Part shown: in pieces, positions 53,038-61,300 of the stretch
How positions within the stretch are numbered: the stretch's first letter is position 1
Layout: every line of letters starts with the position of its first letter
Source: Sciscionella marina DSM 45152
Lineage (GTDB): Bacteria; Actinomycetota; Actinomycetes; Mycobacteriales; Pseudonocardiaceae
Assembly (NCBI RefSeq): GCF_000379465.1
Contig: NZ_KB905458.1
Coordinates: 170,845 to 234,844, forward strand
DNA: 64,000 nt
Direction of reading: 5' to 3'
The notes under the pieces: generated by a model
What the model saw: only the letters and a program-made list of their open reading frames with translations
Database searches by the model: none
What the model was told of the DNA's origin: nothing
Program-made: the position numbers and the translations under genes

Positions 53038-54482
53038 CCAACAACCAGCAGATAGAAGGAACAAGCTCACGCGCTCGAGGCAGCGCCGAACCTCATGTTC
53101 ACGATCAGGCCAGGGCCGAGCACCGGATCGCGACGGGTTCCTCGATCACCGACAACCCGGCGACGCGATCACCACACCGCAGCGGATGGGCGAACACGGT
53201 CACTTTCGGCGCCGCGACAGGGCTTCATGGCTGGTGCGCCGCCATCGTCGCGCCACTGACCGATTCCATCGCGCAAAGCCTGAACGTCCCGACCGGTAGC
53301 GGGGCTACGGCGTGGATCAGCGCCGGATTCTTTCTCAGCGCTGCCGCCACCGCTCCCCTGGCCGGGAAACTCGCTGACCGGTTCGGCGCAACCAGACTCA
53401 TGCGAGCCGGACTGGTCGTCATCACCCTCGCCACGATCAGCGCCGCACTATCCCCGAACTACACCTGGCTGATCGCATCCCGAATCGCCTGCGGGATCGG
53501 CACCGCGACACAATATCCAGCCGCACTCGCCGCGCTGCGGCAAACCCGGAACCGAGCCAGCACCACCGCGCTGACCGCGATCGTGCTCACCAGCGAACTG
53601 TGCTTCACCCTCGCCCCAGCCATCGGAAGCCTGCTCACCCAAACCCTCAGCTGGCGCCTCGCACTCACCACCCCCGTGCTCCTCGCGGTTCCCGCACTCA
53701 TCGGCACTAGAAGTCGAACCGCGACACCTGAACACGACCGCGCGAACCTGCTGCCGGTACGGCTGGGTCTTCCCAGCCTCGCCTTGTTCAGCGCCTGCAT
53801 CGTCGTGACGATCGTCGTCCTCCAGTCAATCCCCCGAGCCGAAACCTGGATATGGGCGACCATGCTCGCCGGACTGGTCGCGCTCACCTGGTACTGGGAA
53901 AAACGCAAAGCCAATCCATCCCTGATCCCTGTGGGAACCTTCCACCCCGGCCTGAGAGCAACCTTCCTACGCCACACCAGCTACTACATCAGCTACTACC
54001 TGATCTTCTACGCGGCACCACAATGGACACTCGACTCCGGCCTACCACCCACGCTCACGCCGATCCTGCTTATGACAACCACCGCGTCAACCCTCGTGAC
54101 CCGCACGTGCATACGCCACATCACCATCACCAACGCCCACCGATGCCTGCTCATCGGCGGATCTGCCATGGGGCTGGCCGCGATCATGGCGATCCTGCTC
54201 CCGCTCGGACCACCCCTGATAACGCTCACCGTCCTCTTGGTGCTGCTCGGCATACCCAACGGACTCATCGTCGGCGCCAACCAAACCCACCTCTACGAAC
54301 AAGTACCCGCCCACACCATCGGCACCATGGCCGGAATCTACCGCTCCACCCAATTCACCGCAGGAGCCATCGCCACCGCATCACTCGGAACAACTAGCGG
54401 AAACCATGTTGCCGTAGCCGGCACAGCACTCGGGCTCATGGCATTGTTCACGTATACCACGGCCGTAGCAGACCCTCGCTAG
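53034..54482 (+). CDS. MFS (DHA2-like) efflux transporter
   Basis: This 482-residue protein has about 60 hydrophilic residues, then 13-14 hydrophobic helices. Typical signals are GKLADRFGATRLMRAGLVVI (motif A loop) and SRIACGIGTATQYPAALAAL (motif C region). ATG 53034 overlaps the DUF4913 stop, so it is translated as the last gene of the transfer operon. Drug or small-molecule export is expected; the substrate is unknown. A second MFS gene is at 35058-36293. Confidence 0.85.
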   Translation: MTNNQQIEGTSSRARGSAEPHVHDQARAEHRIATGSSITDNPATRSPHRSGWANTVTFGAATGLHGWCAAIVAPLTDSIAQSLNVPTGSGATAWISAGFFLSAAATAPLAGKLADRFGATRLMRAGLVVITLATISAALSPNYTWLIASRIACGIGTATQYPAALAALRQTRNRASTTALTAIVLTSELCFTLAPAIGSLLTQTLSWRLALTTPVLLAVPALIGTRSRTATPEHDRANLLPVRLGLPSLALFSACIVVTIVVLQSIPRAETWIWATMLAGLVALTWYWEKRKANPSLIPVGTFHPGLRATFLRHTSYYISYYLIFYAAPQWTLDSGLPPTLTPILLMTTTASTLVTRTCIRHITITNAHRCLLIGGSAMGLAAIMAILLPLGPPLITLTVLLVLLGIPNGLIVGANQTHLYEQVPAHTIGTMAGIYRSTQFTAGAIATASLGTTSGNHVAVAGTALGLMALFTYTTAVADPR

Positions 54483-54504
54483 ATCATTTGAATTACCTTG
54501 TGGA

Positions 54505-54520
54505 AGACGATTAATCGTCT
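54505..54520. promoter_or_regulatory. Perfect 16-bp palindrome between convergent genes
   Basis: AGACGATTAATCGTCT has no loop and no T-run, unlike a terminator. It lies at the right-hand end of the transfer operon, at the border to a visibly less GC-rich island. It may be a protein-binding or recombination site. Confidence 0.35.
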
Positions 54521-54546
54521 GGCGGTTGGTCGCATGTCTATCTGGA

Positions 54547-56253
54547 TTAGATCGGACTCGGTTCGACCCTGGCTGCGGTGTAAAACTGATTTCTCCAGCT
54601 CATCACGTCTACCGGCGTGGGCGTCTTCAGAGCAACCTCGGGCGAGATGGTTGTGACTCCCAAGGGGATCTGCGCCGGACCCGAGTACTCACTTAGGCGC
54701 CGCCGAATGTCACTCACTTGAGACTCGCGAAATGGACTATGAAAGAGCGCAGCTAAGTCGCACTCATCGAGTGCTATCACCCCCATGGACAATAAATCAG
54801 ATCGGAATCTCAAATACTCGCGAACCTGACGCACAGAATTCATAGTAGCCAGGATAAGCACCCAGGCCTGCAGGTCCGCAATGGCGATGTGCTCAGTAAT
54901 AAGCGATGCTGGTAGTAGTTGCAGCATTTCGGCGTTAGTCAAGGAGGAACTGTACGAATGCAGTACAACACCGAGTGCAATGGTCCGATCATCGCCGTAG
55001 TAGAGAGTTCCACCTCCGTCGACAACCGGTTTGCCATCACGTAATGAGTCGAGGCGTTTTTGGAGTTGACCTACGATCTTTGTCGTCTGCTCTTCAAAAG
55101 TCGCCGCAGCACTATCCACGGAACCCGGCATTTCCATGGCTTTCGCCTCGCCGATCAGCTCAACACGTGAACCTATAATGGCTATGTCAATATCAGGTTT
55201 CGCATTACCGATTTTGATACTATAAGGCTTACAGCTAGGATGTTTTGCTCGCCACAATGAGCGCTGTATGCATTGTTGGGCCGTGCGCTCGAAGAGTTCC
55301 CCTTTGTCCAGCTTGCTTGTTTCAACCTGGGATTGCCGCAACTGGCGATCGGCCGCAGCTACCAGGGAACGGTCCATACTCATCTGCACAGTCGACAGCG
55401 CTACCGGCGCTAGTTCGCCTCCCGGGAAGGATATCCAAGGGAGTCGCTCCATCTCCATCGTCGTTATCAACTCGTCGAATGGCCGCTCTGCCAGGTAACC
55501 CGCCGGCATCGCGAGGTGCCGCGCAAGCTGATACCCAGGCGATCCAACGGACATTGGACGCAACCCGCCCCATTCGGGCCAATTGTCGCCGTACGAGATG
55601 GCAAAATCGCAGCAGCTTTCTACATTGCTTACCGTAAAATCCGGCAGAATCTCAGATAAACCGGGATCCGCCTCAGCTTGTCGTGCAAGTTCAATGGATA
55701 TCATTCGCGAGGCCCAATGATATCTAATTTCTTGTGAACTAGTGCGTGACATCACCTCGCGATACGGCGTACTATCGATCATAAATAGCGACTTGTCGCC
55801 TTGATCTGTCATTCGTCGAAACATATCAGCAACCGATTTGCAGACCAGCCATCGGCCCGAGAGGTAAACGTAGCGGTCAACGGCGGTCGGGTCTTCATTT
55901 CCCCCAGACCCACCGGCGGCGATTGTCCAAATCACTCGATTCAGATTCGTCATCTGAGAAACTAGAGATGAAGCACCAGTTCTTGCTTCCCACCATGCTC
56001 TAATAGCGGCGCGCGGTGAAAGCAATCTGAGCAGTCGTTCACAATTACGGGCAGTCTTATTCATCAACATTTCAAACGGTACCGGATCAGGCACCGCAAA
56101 AGGTGGTGGATCATCTCCCGCCAAGCGTGCCTTGTTCGAACGTTCGGAGCCCCGTCCGAACTTATCAAGATCTGACTTGAGAGGACCATCCGGAAGAAAC
56201 TGCATAAAGTCGGTAAACAATAGGCACCCCCAACAGCTGGTATGCACATGCAC
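54547..56253 (-). CDS. Unknown 568-residue protein with PD-(D/E)xK nuclease-like core
   Basis: Base and codon use are clearly less GC-rich than all neighbours, a sign of recent transfer. Residues about 320-375 hold KGELFERTAQQ, then KPDIDIAIIGSRVELIGEAK: Asp354/Asp356, Glu369 and Lys371 match the PD-(D/E)xK nuclease pattern (D-x14-ExK). The N-terminal 300 residues match nothing I know. Restriction-like DNA cleavage or a defence role is possible; dimer interfaces or partners are not visible. The start may be internal (ATG at 56253 has only a weak site). It is the only gene of the island. Confidence 0.5.
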   Translation of the reverse strand: MHVHTSCWGCLLFTDFMQFLPDGPLKSDLDKFGRGSERSNKARLAGDDPPPFAVPDPVPFEMLMNKTARNCERLLRLLSPRAAIRAWWEARTGASSLVSQMTNLNRVIWTIAAGGSGGNEDPTAVDRYVYLSGRWLVCKSVADMFRRMTDQGDKSLFMIDSTPYREVMSRTSSQEIRYHWASRMISIELARQAEADPGLSEILPDFTVSNVESCCDFAISYGDNWPEWGGLRPMSVGSPGYQLARHLAMPAGYLAERPFDELITTMEMERLPWISFPGGELAPVALSTVQMSMDRSLVAAADRQLRQSQVETSKLDKGELFERTAQQCIQRSLWRAKHPSCKPYSIKIGNAKPDIDIAIIGSRVELIGEAKAMEMPGSVDSAAATFEEQTTKIVGQLQKRLDSLRDGKPVVDGGGTLYYGDDRTIALGVVLHSYSSSLTNAEMLQLLPASLITEHIAIADLQAWVLILATMNSVRQVREYLRFRSDLLSMGVIALDECDLAALFHSPFRESQVSDIRRRLSEYSGPAQIPLGVTTISPEVALKTPTPVDVMSWRNQFYTAARVEPSPI

Positions 56254-56710
56254 TGCAGAAAAATATTAGCACCTCAAGTGGATTTGCGCGAACCACCTCC
56301 GGGATACTAGCGGGCCATAGCAGCTGCCAGCATCGACAAACCTGAATGCATGTGCATCACAAGATCTTCCCAATAGCCTCGGCAGTGTCGCATCATCCGC
56401 CACTATCGCGCAGTGAAGGGCAGTTGAGGATACCGCTATATTCTGAAGAAGTAGCCGCGAGACACCTCGCACGAGGCGGGGTTGCCGATGCGCACTCGAC
56501 GGCGCGCACTCCAAGATGGGCTTATCTCTGACTCACTTTTGAGAGCTAAGCATCCTGGGAGCGCCGCTAGCAACCATTATAGACCAACCCCCTGTCCGCT
56601 CATACTCACAGACAAACGCTCATACGTAAGCGGGGAAGTAACAAATACTACAGTTGCCGCCGTCCAGGAGTGAATGGTTCATGAGACTTCAAGACTATTT
56701 TACTGTGAGT
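56254..56710. other. AT-richer non-coding end of the cargo island
   Basis: About 450 bp without a credible gene (short frames of 60 codons only). Composition resembles the PD-(D/E)xK-like gene; the stretch likely contains its promoter and ends at the left terminal repeat of the IS256 element. Confidence 0.4.
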
Positions 56711-58111
56711 GGGACTGTCCGGACCTTTGTGGGCGGCCCGGTGATCGCCTACTAGTTACTGGGCGTTGATGCGGTCTCCGTAGTGGAGGGACAGCGTGTT
56801 CAACACCTGTTTCCAGCCTACCGTCTTTCCGGTGATGTTGGTGCGGTTTTTGAGGGGTTTTTTGATCACGAGATAGAGAACTTTCAGCGCGGCTTGCTCG
56901 GTGGGGAAATGACCCCGTCGACGGGTCGCTTGCCGGAACCGCGCATTCAGGCATTCGATCTGGTTCGTGGTGTACACGAGTTTGCGAACATCGGGCGGGA
57001 ACGACAGGAATGGGATAAAGTTGTCCCAACTGTCGCGCCACATGCGTATCATCGCCGGATACAAATCCTCCCATTCCGCGGCAAATTCATCGAACAACGC
57101 TTCCGCCGCATCGAGCGTAGGAGCGGTGTAGATGCCCTTGAGGGACTTGGTGATCTGTGACCAGTACCGTTTCGAAGCATAGCGTAGACTGGCCCGTACA
57201 AGATGCACGACGCACAATTGCACGTCGGCCCGCGGCCACAATGAATTGACTGCCTCAGGCAGCCCTTTCAGACCGTCGCAGGCGACCAGACAAATGTCCT
57301 CAACACCGCGGTTCTTCAAATCGGACAGGTGGTTCACCCAATCCTTGGCGCCTTCGCCGCCGGTACCGACCCACATGCCCAGCACATCCCGCTCACCAGC
57401 AGTATCGACGCCGACGGCCACGTATACGGGCCGGTTCGCGACAGTTCCCTCGCGGATCTTGACCATGATCGCGTCGATCATCACCACCGGATAAACGCGC
57501 GCCAACGGACGAGCCTGCCACGATTTCAGGTCGTCCAAAACCTTGTCGGTAATCGAGGAAATCAGATCACGAGACACGTCCGCGTCGTAAATCTCGTACA
57601 GGTGGCGCCGAATCTCGCCAGTCGTGAGGCCCTTGCCGTACAGTGAGATGATCGTCTCATCGAACCCTTCGATCCGACGAGCGTGTTTCGGAACAATCTG
57701 CGGCGTGAACGTCGCCTCCCGGTCGCGTGGCACACCGATCCGCACATCACCGATATCCGTGGAAACCGTTTTTGGGGTCGTTCCATTCCGCTCGTTCGTG
57801 GTACCCTTACTCTCGCGATCGCCCCTCTCGTAACCAAGGTGTTCGTCCAGTTCGGCGTTCAACGCCGACTCAAGCACGGTTTTCGTGATCTGTCGCAACA
57901 GCCCATCCGGACCGGTCAACGACACACCCGTATCGCGTGCCGTCTCCAACAACTCCCGGGCAATACGGACGTTCAGATCACCACCAGCGTCGCCCTCGAT
58001 GGTCGGCGCAGCAGCCTCGACTTCGTTACTCACTGTGATCCTTCCGGGTCGGGGCCAAGCCCCAACTCTTCCATGATCACCAGCGCCGCCCACAAACCGG
58101 CTGACACTCCC
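56711..58111 (-). mobile_element. IS256-family insertion sequence
   Basis: Imperfect terminal inverted repeats: left GGGACTGTCCGGACCTTTGT followed by GGGCGGC (56711-56737), and right, read inward on the minus strand, GGGAGTGTCAGCCGGTTTGT followed by GGGCGGC (58111-58085). The shared parts are GGGAxTGTC, CCGG and TTTGTGGGCGGC. One transposase gene fills the element. I cannot see a clear 8-bp target duplication. Confidence 0.75.
56756..58033 (-). CDS. IS256-family (Mutator-type) transposase
   Basis: This 425-residue DDE transposase starts at GTG 58033 after GGAAGG. The catalytic residues are visible: Asp in YPVVMIDAIMVKIREG, Asp in CLVACDGLKGLPEAV, and Glu in TTNQIECLNARFRQATRR. The N-terminal DNA-binding part (ELDEHLGYERGDRESKGTTN) is typical. 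It looks intact and full length (the family is usually 390-430 residues). Confidence 0.95.
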   Translation of the reverse strand: MSNEVEAAAPTIEGDAGGDLNVRIARELLETARDTGVSLTGPDGLLRQITKTVLESALNAELDEHLGYERGDRESKGTTNERNGTTPKTVSTDIGDVRIGVPRDREATFTPQIVPKHARRIEGFDETIISLYGKGLTTGEIRRHLYEIYDADVSRDLISSITDKVLDDLKSWQARPLARVYPVVMIDAIMVKIREGTVANRPVYVAVGVDTAGERDVLGMWVGTGGEGAKDWVNHLSDLKNRGVEDICLVACDGLKGLPEAVNSLWPRADVQLCVVHLVRASLRYASKRYWSQITKSLKGIYTAPTLDAAEALFDEFAAEWEDLYPAMIRMWRDSWDNFIPFLSFPPDVRKLVYTTNQIECLNARFRQATRRRGHFPTEQAALKVLYLVIKKPLKNRTNITGKTVGWKQVLNTLSLHYGDRINAQ

Positions 58112-58200
58112 GTGCGGTGGTCGCGCTCGCGCTGATCGAGTTGCGAGATTCCCGAGGTAGGTAGCTGCCCGGCGGGTTTGGTAACGCCATGGTCAATCAC
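58112..58200 (-). pseudogene. Fragment of a gene after traA cut by the IS element
   Basis: A minus-strand frame from GTG 58200 (VIDHGVTKPAGQLPTSGISQ, then LDQRERDHRT) enters the right end of the IS and stops at 58030 overlapping the transposase GTG. Upstream in another phase, a short frame ends at 58197. These may be remnants of the gene that followed traA, or chance frames. Confidence 0.3.
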
Positions 58201-58300
58201 TGCGACGAACCGCCGGGATGCTCGACGGTCTCGTGGGTACTGCCGCTGGCGGCGCTGCGGAGAGGACTTCCGAGACAGAATGGCCCAGTTTCAAGGATAA

Positions 58301-61300
58301 CTAGTAGCCCAAGCCAGTGTGCATGTCTTCCTGGCGGCTGGCTTCGAGGTCGTCGAGTTCGTCTTCGTGTTCGGCGCGGCGTTCGTCTTCGTCGTCGTGT
58401 TGGTGTTCGAGTTGTTCGGCGACGGCGTCGCGGAATTCGGTGTTGAGGGTGTCGTGGAGGTCGCGTCGGGCCTTGGTGGCTTCGAGGGTTTCGGATTGGG
58501 TGTCTTCGGGGTCGGGTGCGGTGTGGTTGGTCATGAGGGTTCTCCATTGTTGGTTGAGGTGGCTCCACGCTCGTGCGCGGGCGTTGTTGCCGCCGGGGTT
58601 TGGTCCGAGTGGTTGGTGGGGGTTGTTGCTGGTGATGTGGAAGGTTTCGCGGTAGGCGGCTGTTTGGGCGAGGGTGTGGTCCCAGCGGCGGGCCGCGTCG
58701 GGCTCGGTGGGCCGCGGACCGAGCGGGCGCGCCCAGATGGGCGGCTGGTGGGTGGCGTTCGCGCGGAGTTGTTGGGTACGTGCGTGGATTTCGGCGTTGA
58801 CGGTATCGAGGCGTTCGCGGCGGGTTTGGTCGTCTGCTGTGCCGGTGAGTTCGGGGCGGGCCAGCCACGGTAGTGCGGGTTGATGCCCGTGTCCGGCGTG
58901 TTGTTGGGCGGCGAGTTCGGCCACGAGGGCGTGTCCGGCGGCGCGATGGTCTGGAATCTGCGGGGTTTCGGTGGGTTGGTTGGTGAGTTGGTGTGCGGCG
59001 CGGGCGAGGGCGGTGTCCGGGTCGACTCCGCGGGCTTGTCCTCCGGCTGCGTGGCGCCAAACGAGGTCCCATTCGGGTTGGTTGACCGCGGCGGCGGGCA
59101 GGGTTTCGGTGATGAGGGTGCGCCAGCGCGCGGTGTCCTCAGGGGTGGGTGTGGCGGTTGGTGCGGGTGGCTGGCGGGTGCTGGTGTAGTTGGTGATGAG
59201 TTTGGTCAGCAGGGCGGCGGGATCATTGGCCTGCGCGAGGGTGGTGTGGCTGGTCAGGGTGGGTAGGAGTCGGTGTGCTTGCCAACCGGTGTCTTGGGCG
59301 TTGGCGAGTGCGTGGAGCAGGGCGGGTTCGGCGGGTTGGTTGATGGTTTCGGGGGCGTGTTCGGCGAGGAGGTCGAGGTAGCGTTCGGCGTCGCCGGCGC
59401 GGGCGATGAGTTCGTAGCGGCGGGTCAGCTGGTCGAGCGTTTCGGTCTGGTAGCGGTTCTGTTCGAGGGTGGTCAGGTCGTCGATGAACAGGGCCTCATC
59501 GGTGCCTTCGCGCTCCGTGTTGTTGTCGGTGGCGGTGTCGTGTTGTTCGGCGACGAGGTGTGCCAGGTGCGGTTCGGAGGCTGGGGTGTTCTGCGGTGGG
59601 TTGGGGTATTGGTTCCAGCGTGTGGTGAGTTGTTGCCAGGCGTGGGCTTTGGCTCCACGGCTGTCGGGTTGTTCGCCGAGTGGGGCGTTCGGGTTGTCGC
59701 TGGTGATGTGGAAGGTTTCGCGCCAGGCGGCGGCGAGGCCGACGAGTTCGTCCCATTCGGCTGCCGTGATTGGGTTGTTGGGGCGTGGACCGAGTTTGGT
59801 GGCCCAGCCTGGGGTGTTCCGGATCGCGTTGGCGCGTAGTTCTTCGACGCGGCCGGTGATGGCGGTGTTGAGTCCGGTGAGGTATTCGGCGTGGCCGGGA
59901 TAGTGGCGGGCGGCGGTGAAGTCGGGGCGGGCGAGCCAGGGCAGGGCCCGGTGGTGACCGTCGCCGCGTTCGATCCGGTTCGCGAGTTCGCGGGTCAGGG
60001 CGTGTTCGGCGTAGCGGTGATCGGGCATCGGGTCGACGCGGGGTCGTGCGGTGAGTTGGTGCGCCACGCTCGTGATGGCGGCGTCGATGTCGATTCCGGC
60101 GGCGAGTGCTCCGGCGGCGTGGTGCCAGATGGGTTCCCAGGTTGGGTCTTCGACCGGCGCGGTCGGCGCGATCGCGTCGAAGATTCCTCGCCATCGGGTG
60201 ATGTCTTCGCGGGTGGGTTCGGCGATCGGTGTCGGTGGCGCGTGTTTGTCGAGGTGTTTGGTGATGCGGGACTGGAGCACCGCACCGGGGTCGTTCGTGC
60301 CAGTGAGCGTGGTGCGGCCGAGCGCGGCGGGGATGAGGTGGTCGGGTTCCCAGCCGAGGTCGTGTGCGTTGCGCAGTGTCTGGATGAGGGCGGGTTCGCT
60401 GTCGTACTCGAGGGCTTCGGGGGTGTGGCGGGTCAGGGCTGCGCGGTAGCGGTGTTCGTCGCGGTAGGTGGCGGTGTAGTTGTAGCGCAGCACGAGCGTG
60501 CCCAGTGATTCGGCTTCGGCGAGTTTCGCGCGTAGCGTTTCGGTGGCGGAGACTTCGGCGCCGGAATGGTGCAGGACTCCGGTGAGGACGGCCTTGGGGT
60601 CTTGGGGGTCGGGGGTTTCCTGGTGTTGGTCGATGACGTGATGGTGGGTGACGACGTAGAGGAAGTTCTTGCGCATGGCGCGGGTGATGCCGGGGTAGAA
60701 CTGTTCTCGGGTCATGCTCGGGGGCACGACCAGGTGCGCGTTCCCTTTGCTGGTCATGCCTTGGACTCGGTTGACGGTGGCCGCGTAGGCGAGTTCGACG
60801 TTCGCGCGAACGTATTCGGCGGGCAGGGTGATGCCTCCGCCGTGGGCGCGGTGTTTGACCGTGAGGCTCCCGTTGTGGTGCACCCGGATGATCTGCCAGG
60901 TGTCCCCGTTCTTGACGAAGTCGGCGCCACCGAAGAGGTACATGAGCCGTTCGTTGTGGCGGGTGACGATCCAGTCTCCGCGACCGGCGTGGGTGGTGTC
61001 GTGGAGTGCCACTTCCGGTCCGGGTTGGAGATCTCCGCTGCGTTGGCGTCGTTGGCGGGCTTCGCGGTTGAGCGCGATGGTGTCTTCGTTGGTGGGCACG
61101 ATCAACAGCGTTGATGCTCCGGCGTCGAGGTCGGCGCGCCAGGCGGCGTGAGCGGCGGCGCGCATCGTTTCGATGGAGCCGTCTTGGACCCGGCCGTGGT
61201 CGAAGTAGTACTTCAGCCCGCGGGGGTTCCCTTCGCGGATGTGCAGGCTGGCGGTGGCCTGTTCGCGCCGGTCCGGGCCGCGGAAGCGGACGATTTCGCG

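Noticed and set aside
58197-59072. 291-codon minus-strand frame very rich in Arg, Pro and Thr
   Set aside because: Out-of-phase shadow of the traA 3' end caused by its C/A-rich coding strand.
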